Source: JBKQVT01 sp963727245
GTDB lineage: Bacteria > Planctomycetota > Planctomycetia > Pirellulales > Thermoguttaceae
Assembly (NCBI GenBank): GCA_963727245.1
Contig: CAVSFO010000018.1
Span: 124,001-188,000 of the forward strand
Direction of reading: 5' to 3'
Length of the DNA stretch: 64,000 nucleotides
Shown: positions 1-15,000 of the stretch, piece after piece
How positions within the stretch are numbered: the stretch's first letter is position 1
How the letters are laid out: the number at the start of each line of letters is the position of its first letter
Notes under the pieces: generated by a model
What the model was told of the DNA's origin: nothing
Databases searched by the model: none
What the model saw: the letters and a program-made list of their open reading frames with translations, nothing else
Program-made: the position numbers and the translations under genes

Positions 1-3000
1 ATGGCCGTCCGCGACCGGGCGCAATTGCTCCGCGAGCCGCTGCCGCCGCTGGCCAAGGCCAAGCAGGCCGCGGCCGCCGCCCATACCGGCTTCGAGGACC
101 AGATCGTCCTGCTGCTGCACTTCCAAGCCACGCAGCAGTGGGACCGCGTGCTCGGGCACCTGGCGGCCGCCGAAAAACTCTCCGGCAAGCCCGGCATGCG
201 CTGGATCCGCACGGCCTTGTTGCAGTGTGGCCGCCGCGCCGAGGACGCCAAGCGGCGGTACTTCGAGGAAGCGGCGGCGCTGGGGGCGAAAATCGGGACA
301 GTCCCCCTGGCTGACGACGACCTGTTCCTCGCCGGGTACATCATCCAGAACGCCCAGCAAATCCTCCAGACCGGCGAGCTGGCGCGGCTGATCGACGCCT
401 TGCGCCCGGTCTACCAACGTCAGCCGCCGCATCGCCGGGCGATGGAGGCGTGGACCGAGTGGCGGATCAACCCCCTGCAGCAAACCGGCGACACCCAGGC
501 CGTCCTGAAGTTGCGCAGAGCTTGCCCGGGATTATCCGCACAACTACAACCTCCAGGAGCAATACGCCCGGGCGTTGGCCGCCGCCGGCGAGGACAAGGC
601 GGCCTACGCGTGGTTGGACCGCGTACTGGCGGCCGAGTCGCGTTGGAAGCCCGAGGAAGAGGAGAATCTGCGGACTTGCTATGCCGAACTGCTCCGCCAG
701 CAGGGGCGCTACGACGACGTGGTCGAGTACCTGGGGGCCTACGTGAAGCGGAATCCGCCCGGGCGCAACGTCTATGCCCAGTACCTTAGCGCGTTGGTTT
801 GGGACGACCGCCAGCAACAGGCCGACACCCTGATCGCCCAGTGGCTCAAGGACAGCCGGCGGCCCGACGAATTGCCGCCGGACGTGGACGCCCGGCTGCA
901 GGCCGCCGTCGCACAGGCCCTTGGCGGGGGCTACAACCTCAACACCGACCGGCTCGACGAGCAATGGTTGCGGCCGTTGGCCGACACGGCGATCTACTTC
1001 GCCCGGCACCCCTCGGCCTCCTCGGTCGCCGAGCAGATCATGGCGGACCCATTCCAGTCCGAGGCATGGAACGAGTTCGGGCGGTCGGACCAAGGCCGGC
1101 GGGTCCGCAAGGCAGCCGCCCGCATGTTGCTCTCCGACATGGGCACGCTGACGGCCGAGCAGGCGACCCGGCTGATCAACTGGATTTCGGCCGGCGATCC
1201 GGCCGTGGAAAAGGATACTTGGACGCGGATCGCCGCCGCACTGCGACGCCGCTGGGATGCCGAGCCCGATTGGGAGGTGAAGGCCCGGTTCGGCCAGGCG
1301 CTGGCGGACGTTTTGCAGAAGCACGCCGACGCCCAGCAGTGGCTCGACTTCCTCCGCACCCAGCTTGCCGGCGCCCCGGAGGAGTACCGGGCCGGCTTCT
1401 CGGCGTCGCTTTTCGATGCCCTGCTGGAACAGCCTTGGAAGCAGGCCCATGAGGACGAGGCGCTGGGCCTGCTGGAGCGACTCCGCGACGCCGACGAGCC
1501 GTCGCCGCGACTGGCCGCCCAGATCGCCGCCCTCTGCCAGATGACCAACCGCATGGTGCAGGCCCGCTTCCAGGACCGCATGAAGGCGATGGCGCATCCC
1601 GAGAAGCTCACGCGGACCGAACTGCGGGCCAAGCAGCAAGAGAACCTCCGGCTTGCGCGGGAAGGCTACGCCGACCGGCTGCACGCCGAGATGCCCAAGC
1701 ACCCGGGCCGGCTGGCCCCCTGGATGAATGTCGAACGGCTCTATCTCGACGTGTTGGCCGGCCGCCGGCTCGAACAAGGTCGCCGGCGAGTGCTGGGAAT
1801 TCCTGGGGTCGAAGCCGCAGACCGCGCCGGCGCCAGGCGAGGCCGACGATGACCTTGCCGGCCGGCTCGAAGATCATCTTCGCAATCGTTATCTCGTTAC
1901 GCTCATGAACCTTGCGGCGCGGAAGACGGCCCAGCCGGGCCTGGCCGACCGGGTCCTGGCCTACCTCGATGCCGGCGCCCAGGCCGAGCCCGACCAGGCC
2001 CGCTGGAAGGCGCTCCAGTACCAGATCCTGGTGGCCCTGGACCGGCCCAAGGAACTGGCCGCCAAGCTGCAAGCGTGGATCGCCGCCGGCGACCCCGACA
2101 ACGGCTGGCGACTGACGCTGGGCTATCTCCAGGCCGAGACCGGCCGCCTCGCCGAGGCCATCAAGCTCTTCGAGGCCGTCCGCGCGGCCGACGAGCTGCG
2201 CGGCCCCGACTACCTCGCCCTGGCCGATTGGTACATGGCGGTCAATCGCCGCGACGCCTACGACCGGGCCCGCATCGACGCCTTCAAGGCCGTTGACGAC
2301 AATCGACTCTATCAGTGGATTTACGCGAAGTTCCAGCCCTGGCAGCGGTATGACCAGGACGTCGCCGGCACGCAGCAACCGCCCCCCCGCGAGCTGGACG
2401 CCGAAGTGCTGCTGGCCTTCACCGCCCTGCTGGAGAAGTCCAGCCGGCCGGGAGACTACCTCAATCAACTCGCTCAGTTCTACGGCGCCACGCGCGACTT
2501 CCGCCTGCTGGCCGTCCTGGCCGACGCGGTCGTGGGCCATACGGCCGGCCAGGTTTATCCCCTCCTGCAATCCATGTCCGGCGTGCTCGGCGAGATCCGC
2601 GACGAGGCCGCGGCCGACTCCCTGGTCGAGCGGATCGCGGCGGTCCGCCGGCGGGCCAAGAGGCCCATCGACCAGCGGGCGCTGGACCTCTTGGAAATGC
2701 TCGTCGAGCGCCGCGCCGCCGAAATCCAGAACCAGCCGGGCCCGCATGTCGGGCGGGCGCTGGCCGCCTTGCGCCGGGCGTGGAAACGCCAATGGTCGCC
2801 CGGCGAACCGCGGCTCATGGCCGGCCTGCTCGCCTCGTTGGGCCGAATCTCGCAGCCCAAGCTGGCCGAGGAGCAAATCGGCCAATTGCAATCGCTCTAC
2901 CAGCAATCGTCCCCTGCCGCAGCCGGCGGCAATGCCGACGATCGGCTGCAAATCGGCTGCGACCTGGCCGGCGCCTACTGGAATTACTCGCGATGTGACC

Positions 3001-5109
3001 AGGCGATCGACCTGTTGTCCGCGTCCCTGGACGAGCACCAGGCGGCCTGTGGCGGGGTCCTGCCCGCGGCAGCCAACGGCGCCCTGGGCACTCTCATCGG
3101 CTACCTCGAAGCCCGCACCCAGCACGCCCGCGGCGAACGGATTCTCCAGGAACAACTCAAACACCCGGCCAACCGGCAGCAGAGCTACTGGCTGATCGAG
3201 CGGCTCTATGAGCTTTATGATAGCGCGATCCAGCGCGGCGGCGAGGTCTCGCTGGGCAGCGGCCTGGACCTCTACCGGGCCGTACAGAAGAAGGTCCAGC
3301 AGGACCTCGACACGCCCGACCAGAACCACCGCTTTGCCCTGGCCGGCCAGTTGTGCAACATCTACCGCTCGGCCCACAACAGGTTTCCGGCGAGCTACCA
3401 TGGGCGCGGCGCCGAGGAAGTGGCCACCGACGCCCGCCGCTTCGCTTTCGAGCGCCTGCCCGCCGTGCTCCCGCGGCTGACGAACAACTACACGTCGATC
3501 GTCTCTCAGGCGGCCTCCATGCTGTACGACGTGGCCGCCCCGCGCGACGCCCTGGCCTTCCTCATCCGCCGCATCGACGGCGAACCGCATTGGTTCCGCC
3601 TCAATAACCAGGACGGCTGGAGCCAGCACAGTTCCGCCTTGGCCGAGTGGCGAACGGAGGTCTCGCGCTTGGGCGATTTGGACGCGCCGCTCCTGGCGAT
3701 CGTCAGCGGCGAACTGCGTCGCGATCTGCACTCGCGCCAGCAGCGCAACCGCACGATGTACAACAGGCACGAGCAGTATTTCTGGGCCGAAAAGGAAGGG
3801 GACTTCGCCCGCATCGCCAACGAAGTCTGGGCCCAAGACAAATCCTCCGGCGCCGCCTGTCTCTACATCGCCGAGTACCTGTACCAGTGCCTCGATCACC
3901 ATGATCGGGCGATCGACATCCTGCTGGACGCCCATCGCCGCGAGGTCCTGAACGAGCGGGGACAATCGCGCCTGGTCCAGTTCCTCCACGCCCAGCGGCG
4001 CTATGCCGAATCGATCCCGATCCTCGAACCGCTGGTGGACCGCCGGCCCGATACTCTCCAGTACCGCGTATGGCTCATGCACGCCTGCTTCGAGACCCAC
4101 CGGCCGCGGCAACTCGCGGACCTCTTGAAGAAAACACACGACTACTTCCACCACAACAACCGCTGGCAGGAATACGCCATGGCCACGCTGGGTCGAAGCT
4201 GCCTGGAAAACGAACTCTATCAGCAGGCGGTCGATTACCTTCAGGAGGCGATCGTCCTCCGCCAGCGCACGGCCCCGCACCGCGGCATCGGCGACGGCAC
4301 CCTATCGAACTATTACGGCGACCAGGCCCGGGCCTACGCCGGGCTGAAGAAGACGCCCGAGGCGGTCCGTGCGGCCGCGGCCGCGGTCGTCGCCTGGGGC
4401 CACAACATGGGCAATCGTAACGTGGCCCTGCGCGCTGAAGGCCGTGCTCCGCGCGGCTCCCGACCTGGACGCCTATGTCGTCGAGCTCGACAAGCAGACG
4501 GCCCAGAGCGGCCTGGAGAACCCCGTCGTCCGCAAGGCGATCGGCCAGATCTATCTGGAAAAGTCCCGCTACGACCGCGCGATCACACAACTCCGCCTCG
4601 CCGCCGAGACGCAGCCCAACGACGACGAAACCCACCGCGCGCTATTGACCTGCTATGACCGCCAGCAGGACCAGCAAGGCGCCGCCGAAGCGCTGCTCCG
4701 TTGGCGCGAGTCCAGCCCGCGCGACATCAAGCTCTACGAGGACCTGGGCACGCGACTGCGAATGCTCGGCCAGGCCGCCGAGGCCGAGCGGGCCTTCACC
4801 TCGATCGTGGAAGTCCTGCCGGCCGAGGCCGAAAGCCATCAACTTCTGGCCGAAATCCGCCAGCGGCAGGACCGCTGGGCGGAGGCCGCTGTGCAGTGGC
4901 AGCAGGTCGCGCGAATCCGCTCGCTGGAACCAACCGGCTTGCTCGGCCTTGCGGCCGCCTTGATCCACGAGCATCGCTGGCCCGAGGCGGCGGACGTGCT
5001 CGCCAATCTCAGCCAGAAGACCTGGCCCGGGCGGTATGAAAATTCGCCCCAGAACGTTCGCCAGACGATCCGCTCGCTGCGCGAGAAGCTGGAACAGGGC
5101 CGGAGGTAA
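1..5109 (+). CDS. TPR-repeat protein, 5' end outside the window, three frame changes
   Basis: Reads as one long alpha-helical TPR protein of at least 1,700 residues, rich in A/L/E/R helix pairs such as YAESIPILEPLVDRRPDTLQY and, near the C-terminus, AERAFTSIVEVLPAEAESHQ. No signal peptide is seen at position 1, so the ATG there is probably internal and the true start lies upstream. The reading moves from frame 1 to frame 2 near 519, to frame 3 near 1788 and back to frame 1 near 4432. At each point the protein continues seamlessly, which favours single-base errors over decay. It stops with TAA at 5107-5109. TPR proteins scaffold protein complexes; the specific partner is unknown. The next gene downstream on this strand encodes a surface protein 0.9 kb away, so they are probably separate transcripts. 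Confidence 0.7.
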
Positions 5110-6033
5110 GCCGGGCCGGCGCCGCGCCTGAAATCCTCCTGGTCCAGGCACGAGTTCCTGGTGCGGCCCCGCCAGGTTTTCGGACCTGGTTGCATCCCTC
5201 GATCGGTGGTAAGTGCAGGCCCCGCTGCTTGCCGTCACGTCGAATCCCCTTCCCAAGGCCCTCAGTTTTCCTTGGTGCCGGTTCGCGGTCAAACTGTCTG
5301 CCTGCGCCGGGCGGCGAGTCACGGTATCGCGGGGCAGGCTGCCAACAGGCTCTGCCGTGTGAATCGTTTTTCGCGGCCTGCGATTTCGATTGCACTGCCG
5401 AAAAAAATCTAATAACTTTGCGTTAATGATTTATAGCTTTATGTCAGAGCCGCCCCGGCCCATTTCGTGCCTAAGCCAGCCTGAGAAAGATCGCCGACGG
5501 TTGCCCGTGGAACGGTCGGGAGCCATCTGAATTTTGTCCCCTTGGCGTCGCGCCGCAAGCTGGAATGTGGACATCCAGTGTTTTTGTGGTAAGTAGATGC
5601 ATGATCCTATCTCCAATGGTAACTGGATGATAGAGACATACTGTGTTTTTCAGACAAGTGTTATAGGGGGGTGCGCCATCGACGTTGCCTAACCCATCCG
5701 GGTTGGCCAAGGCGTGGTCGTCGTCGCTGCCCCGGACGTCCTCCCATCGCCGCCCGCTGGCAGCGCCAGCGGGCTTGAGCCGCCTTTGAAAAACAGCGAT
5801 CAGGCCCTTGATCCCATTTTTTCCGAGGCTCCAAACGCAAGGCGTGGTTGAATTTGCTTATATTAAGGGAACTGTGACTTATCCGTCAGATCGTGTCTAT
5901 TCGTTGCCATCGGCGGGAGCGGTAATCTAGGAACATTTATGCAGACTTGTCTGACTTACGTTCCGGTTTGCCAGCCGTCGGCTATCAACAAACAGTTAAC
6001 TTTGGGACTCGCTTGTCAAAGGAAAGGGTTGCC
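5110..6033. other. Intergenic region before the giant PEP-CTERM gene
   Basis: No open frame here has a ribosome binding site or protein-like composition. The stretch turns locally AT-rich from about 5390 to 5430 and again from 5850 to 5990, as expected of a promoter region, but I could not settle on a -35/-10 pair. A GC hairpin sits at 5752-5774 (listed separately). Confidence 0.5.
5752..5774. terminator. GC-rich hairpin, possible weak terminator
   Basis: Perfect 9-bp inverted repeat GCCCGCTGG / CCAGCGGGC around a 5-nt loop. There is no run of T after it, so it is either a weak terminator of the upstream TPR transcript or simply a structured spacer. Confidence 0.3.
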
Positions 6034-9000
6034 ATGACCACTACGAGGGGTTGTTCGGTGGGGATCGCTGTCATTACGTTGGTGTTGGGATTGCTCCTGT
6101 CGGCGCCGGCAGCACAGGCCACAGTATATTACTGGAGCGGCACTGACGGCGCTTGGGATACCTCGGCCGCGGACAATTGGTCACTTGCCACCGACGGCAG
6201 CTCGCCCTTTAGTTGGCCGGGCGCCGGCGATGCCGACTTCTATCTCAACGGCCAATCCTCCACGACGATCACGGTCAACAACACGCAGACCGTGGACAAT
6301 ATCACCTTTGACGGCGGCGGCTATACCGTCACCGGCGGCGGGTTGTACCTCAACGTAGGCAATATCGTCGTCAACCAGAACGCCACCATCAACTCGGCCA
6401 TCAGCGGCTCGTCCGGCCTGATCGTCTCCGGCGGCGGCATGTTGACCCTTGGCGGCGTCAATACCTACACCGGCGCGACGCAGATCACCGCCGGCACCCT
6501 CCAGATCGGCGTGCTGCCCGGCGCCCGGGCGTCGTGACGGGCGCCTCGCCCGTGGTGCACTACACGTTCAACGGACAGGTGGGGACCAGCCCCTCGGGGA
6601 CCAATCTGCCCGATTCCAGCGGCAACGGCACCGACCTGTATGTGCGGGATTCCGGAGCGGTTTTCGTCCCCGGCAACTTCGGCCAGACGGCCGTCAACGC
6701 GAACGGCGCCTTCATGTACTCGCCGGCCAGCCAGACGGCCCCGGCCCTGCAGAACCTGACCGCCTGGACGAACTCGATCTGGATCAATATCCCGTCGGCC
6801 AACGCCGGCAACAATCAGGGAATCATGTCGACGCGGTGGCCCGATAACAACGGTTTCGAGTTGAGCTATCAGCCCGGCACCGGCATCTACCTGGCGGTTT
6901 CGGATGGCAGCAGTTGGGTTGGCTACGGCTACATCCCAGAGACGATCCCCTCCGACAGTTGGCAAATGATCACGACCACGGTCTCGTCGGCAGGACTCAA
7001 CCTGTACGTGAATGGGGTGCTTATCGGCACGGAAGCGGACCTTACGCAAGGGAGTGCGTGGAACTACGGGGGAACGCCCCTGTTCATGAATTCCGACTCC
7101 TACCTGAGCTTCGGCTACGGACAAAGCGTTGCCGGGAATTTGTCGGCTCCGGTGCAGGAGTTCAACCTCTTCGACACCGTGCTCACCCAGGCGCAGGTCC
7201 TGCAGTTGTACGACGGTCAAGCTGGGACGGTCGGGGCCTTGCCCGTGACCGACGTGCAGATGGCCGCCGGCGTCCTGGACCTCAACGGCGTGACGACGAC
7301 CGTCGCTTCCCTCAGCGACATCAACGGCGGCGGCGGCATCGTCACCAACAGCGGCGCCGCGGCGGCTACCCTCGTGCTGACGCCCAGCACGGGCGAGGTC
7401 AACAGCTTCAGCGGCACCATCCAGGACGGCGCCAGCCAGACGGCCTTGACCATCAACGGCGCCGGCGGCTTGCAGATCCTCAACGGCACCAACACCTATA
7501 GCGGCCTGACCACGATCACCGCCGGCACGTTGCAGTTGGGCGACGGCTCCAACGTCGGCTCCATCAACAACAGCAGCGGCGTCGTCGTCAACGACACCCT
7601 GACCTTCAATAATCCAGGCAGTTCGATCTTCGCGCCGCCCATCAGCGGCAGCGGCAACGTCATTCAAATGACCGGCACCGTCATTCTCACCGGCGCCAGC
7701 ACCTTCGACGGCACCACGACCATCGACCCCTACGCCACCCTGCAGATTGGCAACGGCGGCAGCGCGGGATCGTTCACCGGCGCCGGCACCATCGTCAACA
7801 ACGGCCAGCTCGTGTTCGATCTCACCAGCGACACAACCCTCCCGGCCAACATCAGCGGCGGCGGCGCCCTGATTCAAAACGGCACCGGCATGGTGGTCCT
7901 CACCGGCAACAACACTTACAACGGCGGCACCCTGATCCAGTCCGGCGTCGTCCAGTTCAACGGCGACAACACCGTTCCCACCGGCGTCCCCGGAAGCGTT
8001 CTCATCAACAGCCCCGGCGCCGTGGCCGTGGCCGACAACGGCACGCTCTACAACACCGTGACCGGCTGGCTCACCAGCGGCCTGATCGCTCCGACTTCCA
8101 ATGGCGCGATCGCCCTGATTGGCGACAGTTCCGAGTCGATCGACATGACCAACTACCCCCTCTTGAGCCTGGGGGCCGTTGGGACGGTCAACTTTACCGG
8201 CCAGATCACGCCCGGCAGCACCAACTATAACCTGGGCGGCGGCGGCGGCACCCTTACCTATTCTTCGCAGTTGACCGACGACGGCACGTTCGGCTCCATG
8301 GGCGTCAACATCAGCGGACCGGGTACCGTGGTCTTCGCCAACAACACCAATAACTATAGCGGCGCGACGCTCGTCAGCAGCGGCGTCCTCCAGGGAAACG
8401 GCAACGTGCCGGCGACCAGCACCGTGCAGATCGCCGCCGCCGGCGTCTATGACCTGGCGGGTGTCAGCCAGACCATCGCCGGGCTGGCCGATGGCCCGAG
8501 CGATTCCGGCGTCGTCACCAACAGCGGCGGCGGTATTGGCGCCGCGGCCACCCTCACCCTGGCGCCCGCCACGGGCATCTCGAACACCTTCACCGGCGTG
8601 ATCCAGGATGGCAACCCGGGCGGCCAGAACGTCCTTGACCATGGCCGGCCCCGGCACGCAGGTCCTCGCCGGCTACAATACTTATACCGGCATGACGACC
8701 GTCAACGGCGGCGTGCTCAATATCGCCGGCGCGGGCGCGTACGCCGCCGGCTTCACCGTCAACAGCGCCGGCGTCCTGATGGTCAGCGGCGCGGGCGTGA
8801 TTGACAACGCCGGCCCGATCACCGGCACCGGCATCGTCAATATCCCGGCGGGCGGCTCTCTGACCGCCGCCAACCTGAACGTAGGTGACATCGCCGGCAA
8901 CGGCGTATTCGGCACCGTCCAGGTGGCCGGCGGCCAGTTCGCCGCCGCATCGGGCGCCTACCTTATCATGGGCAACCTCCAGATCACCGGCGGCACCGCC

Positions 9001-12000
9001 ACCTTGGCCGATGGCCAGACCATGCTCGTAAACGGCAGCGATCCGACGTGGAGCGACCCGGCTGGCATGGGTCTGCGGATTGCGGCCGGGGGCACGTTCA
9101 ATTTGTCGGGCGGCTCGCTGATCATTAACGGCACCGCCGGCCCGAGCGAGATCTCGGTGGGCGATTCCACCATCGGCGGCAGCGGTTCCGGCCCCGCGGT
9201 GTTCAACCTCTCGGGCGGCACCCTCTACGCCGGCCTGTTCGGCAGCGAAGCCGGCAACTTCGGCCTCAACGGCGGCAACACGATGGGGCTCGTGGTTGGC
9301 AGCTACGGAACCACGGGCATCTTCAACCAGACCGGCGGTCTCAATATCGTCCACGGCTACGGCTACTTCGCCGTCGGGTCCGACTGTTGGTTTGATACTT
9401 CGGCAGCCGGTGGGACCGGCACCTATAACCTGTCCGGCGGCATCCTGAACACCAGCGAAGGCGCCGGCAATTGGGGTGATTATTCGAAGTGGTCGATAGT
9501 CGGATTCCTGGGCGGCTCGGGCACCGTGAACGTCTCGCAGAGCGGCGTGTGGCAAATCTCCGACGATACCACCTACCGCCCCTTGGCAATCGCCACCGGT
9601 AACCCGGTCGGGGAATTCACCGGCCCCGGCACCTTCGGCGATGTCGAAATCACCAACGGCGGACAGGTCTACGCCCACGCCGGCGTCATGATCGGCAACG
9701 TCTTCGCCACCAGCGGCGGCGGCAATTTCCAAGGTGCCACGGGCATTCTCAACGTCGCCGGCGGCTTGCTCGATGCGGGCGGTTTTCCGATCTACATCGG
9801 CCCCGGCGGCAGCTTCACCGTCAGCACCGGCACGTTGCAAAACATCGGCGAGATTATGGGCAATGCCGCAGTTGGACATCGGCACCGGCACCCTCATCAG
9901 CGGCACGCCGCTGCCCTTGGTTATGAACGCCAACGGACTCCTGCTCCTGAACGGCCCCAACAACACCTACACCGGCGGCACGACCATCAACAGCGGCACC
10001 GTCCAGGTCGGCAACGGCTACACGCCGGGCTCGATCGGCAGCGGCCCCATCGTCAACAACAGCGTCCTGGTCCTCGATGGCGGCGTCGTCGCCGGCTCCA
10101 TCAGCGGCAATGGCGCCGTGATTCAAGCGGGCCCCGGCCTCACGTCCCTGACCGCCATGACCAACACTTATACTAGCCCGACGATCATCGCCGGCGGCAC
10201 CCTCCAGGTCGGCGGCGGCGCCACGCCCTTGATCCACTACAACTTCATCGGCACCGGCTCGGTCGGGCAGAACCAGCCGATCCCCGATGTCAGCGGAAAC
10301 GGCTACACCCTGCGTGCGTATACGGGCGGCAACGCGTACGGCCAGATTCCCGGACCGAACAGCAACCTTCCCGGCTCGATGAGCCTCAACGGCGAACTGC
10401 TGTTCGTCGGCGGCTACCAACCATGGAACGGCAGGCTCGCCACGCCCTTGCCCACGTTGAACACGTGGACCGACTCCATGTGGGTTAATCTGCCCTCCTC
10501 GGCGACGACCCAGCCCACCTGGACGACGCTCTTCTCCACCCAGTGGAACGGCAGCCGGGCTACGGCTCTCGTTTACACCGGCCCTGGACACGTGGGGCCC
10601 GACCAGCGCGACCGGCGGCTTCTTCAGCGAATTGGTAGACGCCAACGGCAACTGGACATCCAACGGCGGCAACGCCTTCGCGACCCCCTATGTGATCAAT
10701 GCCGGCGATTGGAACATGATCACCGAGACGGTCCAGGGGACGAACTACGACATTTACGTCAACGGCCAGCTCGCGGGCTCGTTCCAGTTGAGCGGCACCT
10801 CTCTGTTCTGCCAACCGCACGCGGACCTGACTTTCGACTACAATAATTACTGGGGTAGCTGGGGAATGCCCGAGTCCTTGAGCGACTTCAACCTCTTTGG
10901 CCAGGCGCTCACTGCCTCCGAGATCGCGGCGTTGTACAACAGCGAACTCACGGCGGCCGGCAATCTGCCCGCCACTCCGGTGCAGATCGCCGGCGGCGCG
11001 GTCCTGGACCTCAACGGCACGGTCACGACCGTGGCTTCGCTCAACGATCTGAACGGCGGCCCGGGCCTGGTGACCTCGAGCCAGCCGGGCCCGGCGGGCC
11101 TCGTCCTGACGCCCACGGGCGGCTCGGCGACCTTCAGCGGCGTCATCCAGGATGGCTCCGGCCAGGTGTCCTTGACCCTCGACGGCCCCGGCACGCAGGT
11201 CCTCCTCGGCAACAACACCTATAGCGGCCTGACCACGATCGCCGGCGGCGGCACGTTGCAGATCGGCAACGGCGGATCCACCGGCGCGCTGGGCACCGGC
11301 AACGTGGCGTTGAACAGCGGCTCGCTGGTCTTCGACGTCTCCGGCGCCGCCATGAGCGTCGGCAGCATCAGCGGGACCGGCAGCCTGACCCAGATGGGCC
11401 CCGGCTCCTCCCTGACCCTGGCCGGCATCAACAGCTACGTCGGCCCGACCACGATCAGCGCCGGCACCCTGGTGGCCGGCTACGGCGCGCCTGCTCCTGT
11501 CATGCACTACACCTTCCAGGGCACGGGCTCGCTGACCTACGGCCGGATGGTCCCGGACTCCACCGGCAACGGCTGGAACTTGTATCCGTGGACCACCGCC
11601 GGCGGTTACGTTACGCCGGGCCCGGGGGCGTTAGCCAGCGCGCTGGACCTCAACGGCAACTTGGTCGTCGGTGGCCCGTCTGCTACTGGTGCCAATGTTC
11701 CCAGCAGCCAGCAGTTGCCGCAGTTGAGCGCGGCGACCGGCGGCTGGACCGACACGATGTGGATTAACCTGGGGGCCGGGGCGAACAACCCGGGGACCTG
11801 GACGCAGATTTTCGGCACCAGTTGGGGCGGCAGCACGAGCAGCGGCGTTGCCTTCAGCTACGTGGCCCCGAACACGTGGGACCACCTCGGCGCCAACGGC
11901 GGCTTCTACACCTTCCTCAGGGATGCCGGCAACAACGATTGCATCAGTGATTGGACGCCCGCCGAGTCCATTCCCGATTTATTGACTCCCGGCGACTGGT

Positions 12001-15000
12001 ACATGATCACCCAGACGGTGGTAGGCCAGACGTACACCGTGTACGTGAACGGTCAGTCTCTGGGGACCTTCGCGTTGAACGGAAACGTCCCGATATTCGC
12101 CGATTCCACGGCGGACATATCCTTCGGCTGGAATGCTGGTCCGGGCAGTTGGGGCAACGACCTGACGATCGCCGACTTCAACCTGTACGGCACCGCGCTC
12201 GGCGCGCAGCAGGTTATGGCGCTCTACGGCGGCGGCATCCCCGCCACCAGTGCGGTGACGGTTGCCGGCGGGGCGGTCCTCGACCTCGGCGGCCTCAATG
12301 ACACCATCGCCTCCCTGAACGATGACCCGGTGCTGGGCGGCGGCACGGTCACCAACAACGGCGCCTCGCCTGCGACGCTCACCATTGCGCCGCCGGCCCC
12401 CGCGAGCATGACCTTCAGCGGCGTGCTCCAGGATGGCGCCAGCCCGTTGGGCCTGACTCTCAACGGCGCTTCCCTCTTGGTCCTGGCCGGCAACAACACC
12501 TATAGCGGCCTGACCACGATCAACGGCGGCACGTTGCAGATCGGCAACGGCGGACCCAACGGCTCGCTGGGCACCGGCGATGTGGTGGACAACGGCCAGT
12601 TGACCCTGGATGTCTCCGGCACCACGACCGTCGCGGGCGCCATCAGCGGCAACGGCAGCCTGCTGCAAATGGCCGGCACCGCGGTGCTGACCGGCAACAA
12701 CACCTATGCCGGCACGACGACCATCAACCCCGGCGCCACCTTGCAGGTGGGCAACGGCGGCTCGACCGGATCGGTCGGCGCCGGCGCCGTCATCGACAAC
12801 GGCAACCTGGCCTTCAATCTCAACGGCACCACGGCTGTTCCCGGCGTCGGCGGCAGCGGCAGCCTGACTCAGATGGGCCCCGGCACCGTGGTCCTCTACG
12901 GCAACAACACCTACGGCGGCGCGACCAACGTCACCGGCGGCACCCTGGCCCTGTTTAACGCGGCCGCCCACCTGATCGCCAGCTACTCGCTGAATATCGG
13001 CTCCTACACCGGCACGCTGGCGTCCGGGTATCTCCAGTCGGGCACATTCGCGGATACCAGCGGCAATGGTCACACCCTGACGGTGCAGACCTGGGCCGGT
13101 AATGGCGCGACGTTCACCACGGGCGAACTGGGCGACACGAACGGGGCCGTCACGTTCCCCTACGGCGGCTTCAACATGTACACCCCGTACCTCGGCGAGA
13201 TCAACACGTGGACGGCCTCCGCGTGGATCTACAACACGACGTGGAAGGGGTACATCTATAGCGGCCGCGAGAACGGCGGCTATGGCGCCGACATCGCCTG
13301 CTTGTCGGGCCTCGTTACCGTCGATATCCCCAACAACGCCGGCGGCTGGATCGTCGCCGGGGGGCAGAACAGCATTCCCATCAACCAGAACGCTTGGAGC
13401 ATGCTCACCGAAACGGTGACGCAGGGCGAATATCAAATCTACCTGAACGGAGTGCTGGTCGCCAGCGAGGCGATGGACCCCGGCCAGACGCCTGAGCTCA
13501 TGCCTGCCGGGAACGTCTTCGGCCTGGGCGTGGGTGATTTCGGCGGCGGCTTGTGCAATTTCAATCTGTATAACACGGTCCTCACTGCCGGCGAGATCCA
13601 AGCCCTGTACGCGGGCACTCTGGCCAGCGGCAACCTGCCGGCCGGCTCTCCGCTGACGGTTGCCAGCGGCGCCGCCTTCGACATGGGCGGCGTCTCGACC
13701 ACCGTCGCCACAGTGAGCGGGGCGGGCACGATCACCAACAGCGCCGGCGTGGCCACGCTGACGTTCGCGCCCACGTCCCCCGGGACGGCGACCTTCAGCG
13801 GCGTCATCCAGGATGGCGCCGGTCAGACGGCCGTGACTTTCGACGGCCCCGGCAGCACCCAGGTCCTCACCGGCTTCAACACCTATAGCGGTCTGACGAC
13901 GATCACCGCCGGCACGTTGCAGATCGGCGACGGCGGCGCCGACGGCGCCATCAACGGCACCCTCGGCATCGTCAACAACGGCGTTTTGGAGTTCAATAGC
14001 TCGCTCACCACGACCTGCCCGGCCGCCATCAGCGGCAGCGGCACCCTGGTGCAAGCGGGCGTCGGCGGCGCGTTGATCTTGACGGGCAGCAGCAATTACA
14101 CCGGCCCGACCATCGTCAGCGCCGGCACCCTGGGCTTCGGCGTGCTGGCCTCGGCCCCCGCGCCCGTCATCCACCTCGACGGCAGCGGCGGCGCCCTGGG
14201 CTCCGTCGTCTCCAGCGTCAACGACCTCAGCGGCAACGGCAACAACGCCACCATGGCCTATTGGAACGGAGGCGCGGGCCAGTACGTCCCCGCCACGTTC
14301 GCCTCGAACACCTATGTCCCCGGCCTGAATGGTCATCAGGCCATCCATTTCAGCACGGATCAGGCCGGCTATTTCCTCGCGATCCCCAATTCTCCGTCGT
14401 TGAGCAACATCACGTCGTGGACGCAGAACATGTGGATCAACTTGGCCACCCCCACCACCCCCAACTCCGCGGTGTTGCTGGCCACGGCGCGGTACATTCC
14501 GTACGCGTGGGGCGGTGCGTTCGATCAATACTACATGGTTCAGGGCAACGGGTCGGGTGAGTTTTATACCGAGGTTGCCGGCGTCGATTCCAATGGAAAC
14601 GCGAATTGGGCCGGCTATCCTGCCGACAGTTACACGATGAACCCGAACACCTGGTACATGATTACCACCACGGTGACCACCGGGCAACTCCAAATCTACG
14701 TGGACGGCACCTTGCTGGCCTCCGAGCCCTTGAACGGCGCCCTCACGCCGGGCCTCCTGCCGACAGCGAATTCCTTCCTGGCCGTCGGCATCATGCAGAA
14801 CAATTGGGAGAACCAAATCCCCGGAGCGATGGACGACTACGCCCTGTATAACGGCGTGCTCACCGCCGCTCAAATCCAGCAGTTGTGGCAGCTCCAGACC
14901 GAGACCCCCCGCGGCATCCTACCGGCCACCTCTCCGGTGACCGTTGCCGGCGGCGCGACCCTCGATCTGAGCGGCTTCCCGCAGACCATCGCCTCGCTGG

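Noticed and set aside
1608..4280. 890-codon minus-strand frame
   Set aside because: Shadow of the TPR gene, with shadow-type composition.
519..10600. Programmed frameshifting as the reason for the frame changes
   Set aside because: No shared slippery heptamer or hairpin at the sites; they differ in direction and context, so errors fit better.
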